NCBI RefSeq assembly: GCF_014649695.1
Contig: NZ_BMTN01000007.1
Coordinates: forward strand, 124,001 to 188,000
Length of the DNA stretch: 64,000 nucleotides
Direction: 5' to 3'
Source: Streptomyces kurssanovii
Lineage (GTDB): Bacteria > Actinomycetota > Actinomycetes > Streptomycetales > Streptomycetaceae
Shown here: positions 54,480 through 63,530 of the stretch, in pieces
How positions within the stretch are numbered: the first letter of the stretch is position 1
Layout of the letters: every line of letters starts with the position of its first letter
Notes under the pieces: model-generated
What the model was told of the DNA's origin: nothing
The model's input: the letters and a program-made list of their open reading frames with translations, nothing else
Databases searched by the model: none
Translations under genes and position numbers: made by a program

Positions 54480-54509
54480 CTCCCGACGCATCACTCGCGT
54501 CGTCGGGAG
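54480..54509 (+). terminator. terminator after LAXTG gene
   Basis: 9-bp arms CTCCCGACG and CGTCGGGAG with a 12-base loop, 42 bases after the stop. Confidence 0.65.
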
Positions 54510-54649
54510 GACGTGCTCTCGGCCGCCGCCGCCATGCCCCCTCACGCCGCCCCTGGCGGCTCGTTTCGCGAGCAGCATCCGACAAACCCACTCTTGATCA
54601 CACGTGGAGCGGCTCCAGCCTCGAAGACGGGCGGCCCCCCGTGGACGGC

Positions 54650-54830
54650 AGGAAGGCCGCCGCGCAGCTCGACGCACACCAGCGCAAGATCGCCCGCCGC
54701 CAACCTGAGGACGGCAGACAGCGTCCAAGGACTACCGCGGGGTGAAGCGGCATGCGGTCGAGGTGCGCCAGAAGATCGCCCGGCGGCGCATGGACAAGCC
54801 CACCGCGCGGGCCAATCGCCCCTGGCTCCC
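54650..54830 (+). pseudogene. possible TnpB (IS605 OrfB) fragment
   Basis: Two plus-strand pieces in different frames, KAAAQLDAHQRKIARRQ and SKDYRGVKRHAVEVRQKIARRRMD, resemble the basic helical middle of TnpB proteins (…RKLARRQ…S..YRK…VA..H.KIARRR.D…). No flanking motifs survive. Assigned with reserve. Confidence 0.35.
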
Positions 54831-54849
54831 GGGCCGGTGCGGGAGCCGT

Positions 54850-55896
54850 TCAGTGCCGCAGCGTGCCCGACGCGAGGCTTTCCACGTACCACGCGTATGT
54901 CTCGGTGATTCCTTCCCGCAGAGCGATACGAGGAGTCCAGCCGAGCCCGGTGAGCCGGGACACGTCGAGGAGCTTGCGCGGCGTACCGTCCGGCTTGGTC
55001 GGATCCCACTCGATGCTCCCCTGGTACCCGACAACATCCGCCACGAGCCCCGCCAGTTCACGGACGCTCAGGTCGGTGCCGGTGCCGACGTTGACCGGAC
55101 TGTCCGCGTCGTAGTGCTCAAGCAGGTGCAGGCACGCCCGGGCCAGATCGTCCACATGGAGGAACTCCCGGCAAGGCGTGCCGCTGCCCCAGTTCACCAC
55201 CCGTCGCGCACCCGACTCCTGCGCCTCGTGGAAGCGCCGGATCAGTGACGGCAGCACATGGGAGTCCTCCGGGTGGAAGTTGTCACCCGGCCCGTACAAA
55301 TTGGTCGGCATGGCGGAGATCCAGGGCAGACCGTACTGGCGTCGGACCGCCTGCACCTGCAGGATCCCGGCGATCTTGGCGATGGCGTAGGCGTCGTTGG
55401 TCGGCTCCAGAGAGCCTGTCAACACCGCCTCCTCGCGGATGGGCTGCTCGGCGAACTTCGGGTAGATGCAGCTGGATCCCAGGAAGAGCAGCCGCTCCAC
55501 CCCGTGCTTCAGGGCGGCGTCCAGCACGTTCACCTGGATACGGAGATTGTCGGAGAGGAACTCGGCGGGCCGGGTGGCGTTCGCCTTGATCCCCCCCACC
55601 CGCGCGGCCGCGAGTACGACCACGTCGGGCCGCACGGCCGCGAACCAGTCGAGTACTGCCCCACGCTCGCGCAGATCCAGCTCCGCCGACCCTGGGCCGA
55701 CCAGGTCGGTGAATCCCTCCCGCGTCAGGTGCCGCCGTACCGCTGATCCGACGAGCCCGCTCCTCCCCGCGACGAACACGCGTGCCGAGCGGTCGAGGGG
55801 GCGGTGGACGCTTTGGTCTGTTGCAACTACGACGGGGGTCGGCGCCGACGCGGTGGGGTGAGCGGCATCGCTGCCGGCGTTCATACAGGTTGACAT
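54850..55896 (-). CDS. fcl: GDP-L-fucose synthase
   Basis: 348 residues from the ATG at 55894-55896 (GAGGGAG eight bases upstream). About 45 extra N-terminal residues precede the nucleotide-binding glycines in VFVAGRSGLVGSAV. The SDR active site YAIAK (Tyr and Lys) and the Ser/Cys motif GSSCIYPKFAEQPI are typical of GDP-4-keto-6-deoxymannose epimerase/reductase. It produces GDP-L-fucose with NADPH from the product of Gmd, encoded 4 kb away at 59915. In most genomes gmd and fcl are adjacent; here transposon debris separates them, and they are on opposite strands. Confidence 0.9.
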   Translation of the reverse strand: MSTCMNAGSDAAHPTASAPTPVVVATDQSVHRPLDRSARVFVAGRSGLVGSAVRRHLTREGFTDLVGPGSAELDLRERGAVLDWFAAVRPDVVVLAAARVGGIKANATRPAEFLSDNLRIQVNVLDAALKHGVERLLFLGSSCIYPKFAEQPIREEAVLTGSLEPTNDAYAIAKIAGILQVQAVRRQYGLPWISAMPTNLYGPGDNFHPEDSHVLPSLIRRFHEAQESGARRVVNWGSGTPCREFLHVDDLARACLHLLEHYDADSPVNVGTGTDLSVRELAGLVADVVGYQGSIEWDPTKPDGTPRKLLDVSRLTGLGWTPRIALREGITETYAWYVESLASGTLRH

Positions 55897-56168
55897 GGGA
55901 GTCGCTCCCTCAGCGTGGGCCACAGGACGGGATCGGGCCCGGATCGCACGAAGTCAGCAAATGCTTCCGGACCGCCCTGCGGCCACTGCGTCCCGGGTGA
56001 AGAGGAAATTCGCATAGCGCGCCGGTGGAACGAAGCCGGCCGTCACGGGTGCGGGTCCCCTGCTGCCGAGATGCTGAATATGATCAGCCCGTTGGCGGCC
56101 CGGAACGCGGAGGAAGAGGTCGCGTGTGCTGGTCAAGATTTCTTTGGAGGACACGAGCGGCAGCATAA

Positions 56169-56615
56169 TCAGGGCATATGGCGCAGGTTCGCCTGTGAGA
56201 TGTGTTGATGCGCGGGGGCGGCCGAATTCACTCCGGCGCCGCACTCCTGCACCCGATCGTTGAGCCGGCTCAGTACCCGGCGCCCGTACTCTCGTTCACA
56301 AGCGCGCCGAGCCGATCCAGGGGTGCCGGGCGAAGCAACGACGTACCCGTAGTCGATGCCGAGGTTGCGGCTCAAGCGGGCATAGCAGTCGTTGAACCAT
56401 GAGTCAGGAAAAATCTCGATCACCCGCTCGGCACGCTGAGCCCACACCAGGTCGGCCGGACCGGCTCCGTGCGGAGCAATGACCGTACGGGCGCCTGCGA
56501 ACAGCGCTTGCGGCTCCTTGAAGGACAGGTCCTGGGCGTACATGACCGTGACGCCGCCTGCAGCATCACGCGCTCGACCTCTGCCTCGTTGGACAATGTT
56601 CGCTTGGATCTGCAA
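56169..56615 (-). pseudogene. C-terminal remnant of GT61 glycosyltransferase
   Basis: The segment MYAQDLSFKEPQALFAGART, VIAPHGAGPADLVWAQ and ERVIEIFPDSWFNDCYARLS is the conserved C-terminal half of glycosyltransferase family 61 (DUF563). Just upstream, the neighbouring frame reads NEAEVERVMLQAG, the expected preceding residues, so a frameshift lies near 56560. The N-terminal half is absent: the sequence is cut at the end of the TnpB element around 56620. The last 50 residues look out of frame. Confidence 0.75.
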
Positions 56616-56633
56616 GCGGCTTACTTGAAGTGC

Positions 56634-56653
56634 TCTCCCGGCTGGCCGGGAGA
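56634..56653 (-). repeat. subterminal hairpin at end of IS605-type element
   Basis: TCTCCCGG-CTGG-CCGGGAGA, an 8-bp perfect stem 8 bases beyond the tnpB stop. Foldback ends of this kind are recognised by IS200/IS605 transposases, and the transcript of this end is where a TnpB guide (omega) RNA would lie. Confidence 0.55.
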
Positions 56654-56660
56654 TTCCTGC

Positions 56661-57330
56661 TTACCTTGCGGCAGCGGGCTTGACGCGCTTCGCGCGCCTG
56701 ACGACTGCCCTCCCGGCAGCCGGGACGAGCGCGAGACCCATCCGGTACAGGCGCAGGACGTTCCGGGCTGCGTTGTGGTCGGCGTTGCCCGACCATCCGC
56801 AGTCCGCGTTCTTGCACACGAACACGGCCTGGTCTCCCGGCTGCCGGGCGTGGTGAAGCCGCACGCCGAGCAGCGCTGGGAGGTGCCGGGGGCGGGGACC
56901 TTGTGCAGGGTGCCGCCGTGCCGGGCGGTCTTGTACGTCAGCATCGTGACCGTCCGGCCCCATGCCTCGGTGCTGATGGAGCGGTTCAGCCCGGACTTCT
57001 GAGCCACGTTCCTCCCCGGCTCTTCGACGGTCCCGCCGGCCGACTTGACCATGCTCGTGATGGTGAGTGCTTCGACCACCACGGTGCCGTAGGTGCGGGC
57101 GATGGCGGTGGTCGTCCGGTGCTGCCGGTCCAGGGTCCGGCGTTTGGCCTTCGCGCGCAGCCTTTGATCCGGTCGTAGGTGCGGTGCAGGCGCGGCTGGA
57201 GCGCTTGCCCGGCCTGCGGTGCCGCTTACGCCGCGCTGCTCCAGGTGCAGGAGCTTGGCCTTCTCCCTCTTGGTCAGCCACTCGCCGTGCTCGTATGTTT
57301 CGCCGTTCGTCGTTGAGCGAAGCCGGACAT
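56661..57330 (-). pseudogene. TnpB/InsQ-type RNA-guided nuclease, frameshifted
   Basis: Minus-strand pieces in two frames reconstruct the C-terminal two thirds of a TnpB: GETYEHGEWLTKREKAKLLH, LRAKAKRRTLDRQHRTTTAIA, RTYGTVVVEALTITSMVKSA and QRCSACGFTTPGSRE. Then, after a shift, QAVFVCKNADCGWSGNADHN and ARNVLRLYRMGLALVP. RuvC-like residues (Glu in VVVEAL, Asp in NADHNAA) and the CxxC zinc pairs are present. There are at least two frameshifts, one near 56835 before VFVC and others in the basic region near 57180-57260. The N-terminal third is not recognisable upstream, so the gene is dead. Its end abuts the GT61 remnant. Confidence 0.75.
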
Positions 57331-57758
57331 GGGCTCGACGGCAGCGAGGACGCTCCTGGACCAGGAGAGGCCGTGGTGGACCTGGCAATCCTTGGCTGGT
57401 GCATACGTTCCGCGATCCAGCCCACATAGACCCGCGACATTCCTCCTGAGATCGGCCCCAGCAGAGCCTGTCTGGTGGCCCTCGCCCTCAGGTCTCTGCC
57501 GCGGACTGTCAGTTCGCGCAGCTTCGGCGTCATACCCCGGAATGTAAGACCGGGCAAATGGTGCCGTCCGGTTACGCGCCCACCATCGGGCGCGTACTCG
57601 CCCATTGCGCCGATGCCGTTCGACGCCGGTTACGGAATCAGAGTGATCCCCCGGCAGACACATGCGGAGAGGGATAGCCGGAGCGGCCGGACATGCGACG
57701 TTGGGATCGTGATACTCAATTCTGAGAATCCGGGGTGGTAAGTGTGGGTCCTCCCCCA
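57331..57758. other. degenerate stretch between TnpB and sugar-gene remnants
   Basis: About 430 bases. It may contain the decayed N-terminal part of tnpB, but I could not match any frame with confidence. No other gene is supportable. Confidence 0.35.
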
Positions 57759-57860
57759 ATGCGGGAGCAGCGCAAGCTGATCGTCGTCGGTCAGGGATAC
57801 GTGGGGCACCCGCTGGCCATGCGCGCGGTGGAAGCGGGATTCTCCGTCGTCGGCGTGGAC
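57759..57860 (+). pseudogene. N-terminal fragment of nucleotide-sugar dehydrogenase
   Basis: From the ATG at 57759 the frame reads KLIVVGQGYVGHPLAMRAVE and AGFSVVGVD, the Rossmann NAD-binding start of UDP-ManNAc/UDP-glucose dehydrogenases (GxGxxG). After GVD the similarity ends abruptly and the frame continues into glycosyltransferase sequence. Only about 34 residues of a protein of about 430 remain. Confidence 0.7.
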
Positions 57861-58654
57861 ACAACCCTCGCCGCACACGCCGAACAGCGCGGGCTACCGG
57901 AGGACACCACGGTACGCACCTACCTGGTGGACGCCAGCAGCACCGAAGGCGCACCGAGGCGGTTCCCGCCGCCCACCCCGAGGTGAAGGTCACCACGGAC
58001 GGCCCTGACATCTACTGGAGCCACGGTATGCGGATCGCGAGCCGCAACAGTCGGCGATGCGGCGAACCGGCCTGGGACTACCAACTCTGGCTCAACGACG
58101 ATGTGACGCTGGAAGGGGACGCGCTCACCGTGCTGCTCGACACCGCACACGCGGTCGGCCCCGGCAAGGTCGTGGTCGGCGCCGTGCGTGCGTCGACCGA
58201 TGACCGCACCACATACGCGGGACGCCGCGGCCGTGCGCTCGCGCTGGTCGAGCCTACCGGTCGACCCGAGCGCTGCGACACGTACAACGGCAACGTGGTG
58301 CTGTTGCCCAGGGCGATGTGTGAAAGAGGCGGCGATATCGACGAGGTCTTCCAGCACGGCATCGGCGACTACGATCACGGATTCCGCGTCCGCCAGGCCC
58401 GCATCGCCGCCTATGTGACGCGGTGCCACGTCGGCATCTGCGACCGCAACCCACTGCGCACCGGGTCCCGAGAACCGGGAATCGGCGTTCGCGAGGCGTT
58501 GCGCCGGATCACGTCGCAGCGTGAACCGCCGCCCCGTCAATGGTGGGTCCACTGCCTGCGGCATGGCTGGCCGCGGGCTCCGCTGCTGATGTCCTCGCCC
58601 TATGTGAAGACCGCGGTGCGAGCCTTTTTCCGTCGCTCTCCCGCGGGGGGATGA
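57861..58654 (+). pseudogene. GT2 glycosyltransferase, chimeric start and frameshift
   Basis: From TTLAAHAEQRGLPEDTTVRT and YLVDASSTEG the sequence is a family-2 glycosyltransferase joined in frame to the dehydrogenase fragment. The frame then shifts near 57950. The other frame continues TEAVPAAHPEVKVTTDGPDI and YWSHGMRIAS, with the DxD-like NDD in YQLWLNDDVTLEGD and the acceptor-side motif CDTYNGNVVLLPRAMCERGG. The intact part runs to the stop at 58654. If translation began at the GTG at 57983, the nucleotide-binding N-terminus would be missing, so activity is unlikely unless the shift is bypassed. The polymerase gene starts 4 bases later. Confidence 0.7.
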
Positions 58655-58658
58655 TCTG

Positions 58659-59972
58659 TTGCAAATCGATCCGACGACACTGTTGCTCGGCTGCGCCGCG
58701 CTCATCGGCTGTGCGACACTCACCGCAAGCTTCGTCCGCTGGCCCGTCTGGGGAATCGGCCTGTATGTCGCCGTCCAGCTCTGGCAGACGCAGCAGAACA
58801 TGCGTCAGTCGGTCCCGGCGGCGGGCCTGAATCTGTTGCCCACCGATGTGCTGACCGTGTGTCTGCTGTTCGCTGCTCTCATCATGCTCAGGGGACGAGG
58901 GCGCGGCGCCCCGGCGCTGCTTCTCGCCCTGTTGGTACTGACCGGTTACGCACTGGTCCGCGGGTTCGGGGTCTTTGGTGTCCAGGCGGCGGGCAATGAA
59001 GCCAGAACCAACTTCATTCAGCTTCTCTGCGCCGCACTCTTCGTCGCCGTCCACTGCGCCGGTCGGAACCTGGTGCGCGCGGTCACCCTCATCTGGGTGC
59101 TGGCAGCCTGTGCTTTGTCCTGCCTCGCACTGCTGGGGTGGCTGAACGTCGGTTTCGGCTCCAGCTCCGATCAGATCATGGTTGACGGAGTGCTCATCAA
59201 CGCCCGCCCGGTAAGTGCTGCTCAAACACTGGTCATCGGCCAGGCGGCCATGATGCTGCTGTGTGGTCGTGGCTCCGCGCGGGGGAGGGTGCTGGCTTCG
59301 CTGCTCCTGGCAGTCGTCATTCTGGCCCAACACCGCACCATCTGGCTGGCCGTGGGCATCATGCTCACGGGCTGGCTGCTGTCCCGCCAACGGCAGACGG
59401 GATCCCGTGCCGCGGCACTGGCCGTTCTGGGCTCGCTCGGCATGCTCTCCGTGCTGGTCCTTTCGTGGGGAGCCGCCGGCGGGGTCACCTCAAAACTCGC
59501 CGCCTCCAGTGAAGACGATCGGACGCTGGTGTGGCGGGTGGAGGGCTGGCAGGCTCTGCTGCCCCGGCTGAAAGAGCTACCGGACTGGCTACTGGGGCTG
59601 CCCTTCGGATCCGGGTACGACCGCGTGCTCAACGGAGTGCTCGTCGCTGTTTCGCCCCACAACTACTACCTGGAGGTCCTGCTGCGTCTCGGCCTCATCG
59701 GCGTTGCTGTACTCCTCCTGGTGTATGCCACGGCATGGCGTGCAGCAGGAGCGGACAGTGAGAACAAACTGATGCTCCGGCTGCTTATCTGCAGCCAGTT
59801 GGTCTACATGATCACCTACTCCCTCACTCCCGAACAGGCCGTGACCCTTGGTCTGTTGGCGGCCTGCGCACAGCAGCGCGGCGCTTGTCGTCCCCCCACC
59901 CTCGAGGAGTCGCCATGTCTGACAAAACCGCACTCATCACCGGCATCACCGGCCAGGACGGCTCGTATCTAG
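58659..59972 (+). CDS. O-antigen ligase/polymerase-type membrane protein (Wzy-like)
   Basis: 437 residues from a TTG (GGGGGG eight bases upstream). Around 10-12 membrane helices. A large loop carries [20 protein letters not shown] and [13 protein letters not shown], then [18 protein letters not shown]. The PHN-x-Y-L-x-hydrophobic pattern is characteristic of the Wzy_C/O-antigen ligase family. Expected role: joining or polymerising lipid-linked oligosaccharide repeats outside the membrane. The gene starts 4 bases after the GT2 remnant and its 3' end overlaps gmd by 58 bases in another frame, so the last about 20 residues (after LAACAQQRG) may be a recent readthrough extension. Confidence 0.8.
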   Translation: MQIDPTTLLLGCAALIGCATLTASFVRWPVWGIGLYVAVQLWQTQQNMRQSVPAAGLNLLPTDVLTVCLLFAALIMLRGRGRGAPALLLALLVLTGYALVRGFGVFGVQAAGNEARTNFIQLLCAALFVAVHCAGRNLVRAVTLIWVLAACALSCLALLGWLNVGFGSSSDQIMVDGVLINARPVSAAQTLVIGQAAMMLLCGRGSARGRVLASLLLAVVILAQHRTIWLAVGIMLTGWLLSRQRQTGSRAAALAVLGSLGMLSVLVLSWGAAGGVTSKLAASSEDDRTLVWRVEGWQALLPRLKELPDWLLGLPFGSGYDRVLNGVLVAVSPHNYYLEVLLRLGLIGVAVLLLVYATAWRAAGADSENKLMLRLLICSQLVYMITYSLTPEQAVTLGLLAACAQQRGACRPPTLEESPCLTKPHSSPASPARTARI

Positions 59973-60928
59973 CCGAGCTCCTGCTTTCCAAGGGCTACCT
60001 GGTGCACGGCCTCATCCGCCGCTCCTCCACCTTCACCACCCAGCGGATCGACCACCTTTACGAGGACCCGCACGAGTCCGACGCCCGCCTCCGGCTGCAC
60101 TACGGAGATCTGGCCGACGGCTCCCGCATCGCTGCCCTGCTGGAGAGCATCCAGCCCGACGAGGTCTATCACCTGGCCGCCCAGTCGCACGTCCGGGTCT
60201 CCTTCGACGAACCCGAGTTCACCGGTACCACCACGGGCCTGGGTACCACCCGTCTCCTCGAGGCCATCCGGATGACCGGGCTGCCGTGCCGCTTCTACCA
60301 AGCCTCCAGTTCCGAGATGTTCGGAACGACTGCGCCCCCGCAATCCGAGTCGTCGATCTTCCATCCGCGCTCGCCGTACGCGGCGGCCAAGGTGTACGCG
60401 TACTGGATCACCCGCAACTACCGTGAGGCGTACGGTGTCCACGCCGTCAACGGAATCCTCTTCAACCACGAGTCCCCGCGCCGCGGCGAGACCTTCGTGA
60501 CCCGCAAGATCGCCCACGCCGCGGCCCGCATCGCCCGCGGCGAGCAGGACGCCCTCCATCTCGGCAACCTGGAGGCCCGCCGGGACTGGGGCTACGCGCC
60601 CGAGTACGTCGACGCGATGTGGCGCATGCTCCAGCAGGACGAGCCAGGCGACTACGTGGTCGCCACCGGCACCAGCTACAGCGTGCGCGACTTCCTGGGC
60701 TTCTGTTTCGAGCACGCGGGCCTCGACTGGGAGAAGCACATCCGCTTCGACGAGCGCTATCTGCGCCCTTCAGAAGTCCCCGATCTGGTCGGTGACGCCT
60801 CGAAGGCCGAACGTGAACTGGGCTGGAAGGCCACCGTGCACGCTCCGGAACTGGCTCGGATCATGGTCGACGCCGAGCTGGCCGCCGTACCCGCTCCGGC
60901 TCGCGAGCGTTCGCTGACGGGAGCCTGA
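59915..60928 (+). CDS. gmd: GDP-mannose 4,6-dehydratase
   Basis: 337 residues from the ATG at 59915 with GAGGAG upstream. NADP-binding G10-x2-G13-x2-G16 in [18 protein letters not shown], catalytic Ser-Glu in [10 protein letters not shown], Tyr-Lys in [12 protein letters not shown], and the Gmd-specific [18 protein letters not shown] and [17 protein letters not shown]. It converts GDP-mannose to GDP-4-keto-6-deoxymannose, the substrate of Fcl (54850-55896). Together they supply GDP-L-fucose, or related 6-deoxyhexoses, to the surface polysaccharide. The gene is intact and of normal length. Confidence 0.94.
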   Translation: MSDKTALITGITGQDGSYLAELLLSKGYLVHGLIRRSSTFTTQRIDHLYEDPHESDARLRLHYGDLADGSRIAALLESIQPDEVYHLAAQSHVRVSFDEPEFTGTTTGLGTTRLLEAIRMTGLPCRFYQASSSEMFGTTAPPQSESSIFHPRSPYAAAKVYAYWITRNYREAYGVHAVNGILFNHESPRRGETFVTRKIAHAAARIARGEQDALHLGNLEARRDWGYAPEYVDAMWRMLQQDEPGDYVVATGTSYSVRDFLGFCFEHAGLDWEKHIRFDERYLRPSEVPDLVGDASKAERELGWKATVHAPELARIMVDAELAAVPAPARERSLTGA

Positions 60929-60931
60929 GCG

Positions 60932-61330
60932 ATGACCACCGCCGCCGTCCAGCAGCTGAGCCATGTCAAGCCGTGCTGCGCGGTGCCCGTGACCTGCTGA
61001 TGCGCTCGCGTACCTTTCAGCGGGCGGTACGGGCTGGAACCGTACGCGGCCATGTGCCGCTCACCGTCTGGCGGCATTTGCACCCCACCGGCGTGCACGC
61101 ACCCGACGGCAGCACATTCCACGACGGCTGCGGCCCGGACGACGTACTCGCAGGGCCGGTGGTCTGGACGGATCTGCGGCTGTGGGAGGAGGCGCCCATC
61201 CGCTCTTCTACCGGCTCGCGCGCACCGCGCGCGGGTTCTCTGGACGCCGGGGCCTACACCGGCCTTTACACCCTGCTGGCCTGTCAGGCCAACCCGCGGC
61301 TGCACGCCGTCGCGGTCGAGGGGCGGTGTA
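60932..61330 (+). pseudogene. N-terminal remnant of FkbM-type methyltransferase
   Basis: Starts MTTAAVQQLSHVK at 60932, then shifts to VLRGARDLLMRSRTFQRAV, RGHVPLTVWRHLHPTGV, GPDDVLAGPVVWTDLRLWEE. It shifts again through HPLFYRLARTARGF and returns to LDAGAYTGLYTLLACQANPR, which contains the SAM-binding motif (DxGAYxG). Similarity ends at VAVE near 61325. At least three frameshifts and loss of the C-terminal half show it is dead. Confidence 0.65.
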
Positions 61331-61700
61331 CCCGGCGCGGTGCTCGTCATGCTGCGCCGCCCAGGTCGCAGAGTGAAGCAATCCGCGACCTTTCCGGCGC
61401 CCCGGCCGTGAGGGAGCCCTGCAAGAATGGTGCGGTCCTTGACGCCAGTCGCAGCAGCCGTCCTCACCCTGGAGCGGAGCTGAAAGAGTCGATGACTCGT
61501 ACTGCAATCGGGGCCTCCCGCTAAAGAAAGCGACACCATGCGGAATCAGGTGTGATTTCACCGCGGCATCGCTTGAGAATGAGTGGGGGGTGCCCAGGGA
61601 TGCCTCAACCTATTTCCTGTGCAACATCCTGGTGGTATTCATCTGCTCGGCGAAGCTGCCGTGGTATCACAAAGGTCAGGCCGACCGACAGGGAGAGCAA
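61331..61700. other. gene-free stretch after FkbM remnant
   Basis: About 370 bases with falling GC content. No supportable coding sequence. It precedes the methyltransferase gene, and GGGAG near 61690 serves that gene. Confidence 0.4.
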
Positions 61701-62498
61701 GTGGCGACGAAATTGGCTACCGAACTTGAATCGTTCCGGAGCATCTGGAAAGGCGGATTCTTCAGAGCTGATCCGCTCGAACCTCTGGAGTCCCTGTACG
61801 GGCTGTGGGGCTACACGTCGATGCAGCACGCCATCTACCTGGCTTGCATCAAGCCGTACATCAATAGCAAGACCAGTGCGGTTGAGATCGGCCCTGGGCG
61901 GGGAGCCTGGACGAGGGCCATGGTCGGTGCCGGCTCCGTCACCTGCCTAGATGCCCTCTCGGCCGAGCACAACGACTTCTGGCAATACGTCGGCAGGCGC
62001 GAGAACATTCGATACTTCAAGGTCGAGGACTTCAGTTGCGGCATGCTGGCCGATGACAGTGTCGACTACCTTTTCAGTTTCGACGCGCTCTGTCACGTCA
62101 GTTTCGACGGCATTTCCGCTTACCTGACTAGCCTCTTTCCGAAGTTTCGGCCAGGGGCACACGGCTTCATCATGGTGGCGGACTATGTCAAGTACAACAG
62201 CTTCGTGGAGAACCAATCCCGCTTCGACGTGACGCGGACTCTGCTGGCCAAGAGCAGTGGGCAGTTGAAGCAGCGCCTGGTCGAGGCTTATATGCTGCCG
62301 CTGCAGGCACGCGCCCGCTACCGAGCCACCTGGTGCCTCCAGGACCTCTCGGAGGACGACGTGGCACGTCCGGGCCGGTGGTACAACGCAGGCGGCGCGC
62401 GCACCTGCGAACTGCTGGAGAAGCTGGGCTACGAGGTTCTGGATCCGGATATGGAACTGGACTACCGCAGCCCGATGATTCACTTCCGCAAGCTGTGA
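61701..62498 (+). CDS. class I SAM-dependent methyltransferase
   Basis: 265 residues from the GTG at 61701, chosen for the GGGAG six bases upstream; the frame is open for 37 codons more. SAM-binding motif I is SAVEIGPGRGAWTRAMVGAG (about residues 59-78), followed by the acidic motif CLDAL and a motif-IV-like VDYLFSFDALCHVSF. The C-terminal half has a long insert (FVENQSRFDVTRTLLAKSSG), seen in sugar or polysaccharide methyltransferases. Codon use is less GC-rich than in the window's first 50 kb, suggesting recent acquisition. Substrate unknown; context suggests a surface sugar. Confidence 0.8.
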   Translation: MATKLATELESFRSIWKGGFFRADPLEPLESLYGLWGYTSMQHAIYLACIKPYINSKTSAVEIGPGRGAWTRAMVGAGSVTCLDALSAEHNDFWQYVGRRENIRYFKVEDFSCGMLADDSVDYLFSFDALCHVSFDGISAYLTSLFPKFRPGAHGFIMVADYVKYNSFVENQSRFDVTRTLLAKSSGQLKQRLVEAYMLPLQARARYRATWCLQDLSEDDVARPGRWYNAGGARTCELLEKLGYEVLDPDMELDYRSPMIHFRKL

Positions 62499-62642
62499 CA
62501 GCCGTCCCACCTCTCAAGCGTGGATCTGATCCATTTGGTACACCTGTGGGTTCTGGGAACGTGCTTCGTGCAGATGGATGAATCCAACGCCAGATGGAAG
62601 CAGGACGGCAGGTCTTTCCTTCCTCGGGAATAGGATGCCTGC

Positions 62643-63431
62643 ATGTTGAGTCTTTCCGCCGGCGGCGGGCTCAGGGCAATCGTGCAGCGGTCGAGGGTCT
62701 TCCCGTATGCCAAGTCGGCGCAGGAAGCCCTCTCTCCAGCTCGGCGGCGGGATTTCAGAGGGCGCACGGTCTTCTATCGCGATTTCTTGAAGCCAGAAGC
62801 CTTGGTCTTCGATGTCGGTGCCAACATGGGGAACCGAACCGCGGTGTTCCTTGCGCTGGGAGCAAGGGTTGTCGCCGTGGAGCCGCAACCCCTGTGCGCC
62901 GTCACGCTGGCCAAAAGGTTCGGCACCCAATCAGATTTCACTCTCGTTCGGGCCGGGTTGGCCGAAAAGCCGGGCGCCGCCACACTCCACCTGGCCTCCA
63001 GTCACGTCCTCGCATCAATGTCGAGTGAGTTCATGAACCGCTCCGTTTATGCGGGAAACTCATGGACCGACGAGGTGCGGGTGCATGTCACGACACTGGA
63101 TGCGATGATCGATGTGTTCGGCGTACCAGACTTCTGCAAGATCGATGTCGAGGGTTACGAGCACGAGACGCTCCAAGGGCTTTCTCAGGCGATTCCTGCG
63201 TTGTCTCTGGAATTCAATCCTGTCATGCGGGACATGACAGCCAAGTGCTTTGATCATCTTGGCTCGCTTGCTGCTTACCGGTACGCCTTCTCGCCGGGAG
63301 AGACGATGAGCCCTGTCCGGGATTGGTTCGACCACGACACAGCTGTGTCGATGGCCTTGGATGAGTCCCTGCCGTGGGGAGATTTCTACGCTGTCGCCAA
63401 CAGCGTTCCCCATTCAAAGGAGTACGCGTGA
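62643..63431 (+). CDS. FkbM-family methyltransferase
   Basis: 262 residues. SAM-binding motif VFDVGANMGNRTAVFLALGA (residues 55-74), acidic end of strand 2 in VVAVEPQP, and the family signature FCKIDVEGYEHETLQGLSQA. FkbM proteins O-methylate sugars and polyketides. Intact, in contrast to the broken FkbM gene at 60932. The start ATG at 62643 has only a weak ribosome-binding site. Confidence 0.85.
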   Translation: MLSLSAGGGLRAIVQRSRVFPYAKSAQEALSPARRRDFRGRTVFYRDFLKPEALVFDVGANMGNRTAVFLALGARVVAVEPQPLCAVTLAKRFGTQSDFTLVRAGLAEKPGAATLHLASSHVLASMSSEFMNRSVYAGNSWTDEVRVHVTTLDAMIDVFGVPDFCKIDVEGYEHETLQGLSQAIPALSLEFNPVMRDMTAKCFDHLGSLAAYRYAFSPGETMSPVRDWFDHDTAVSMALDESLPWGDFYAVANSVPHSKEYA

Positions 63432-63530
63432 CGGCCAAGACAACGTTCACGCCCTCTCCCGCATCAGCTGCTCGTACCGGTGAGCCCGCGGCACTCAGTT
63501 TTGCCGCTCATTGATGGCTGAGGTCGTTTC

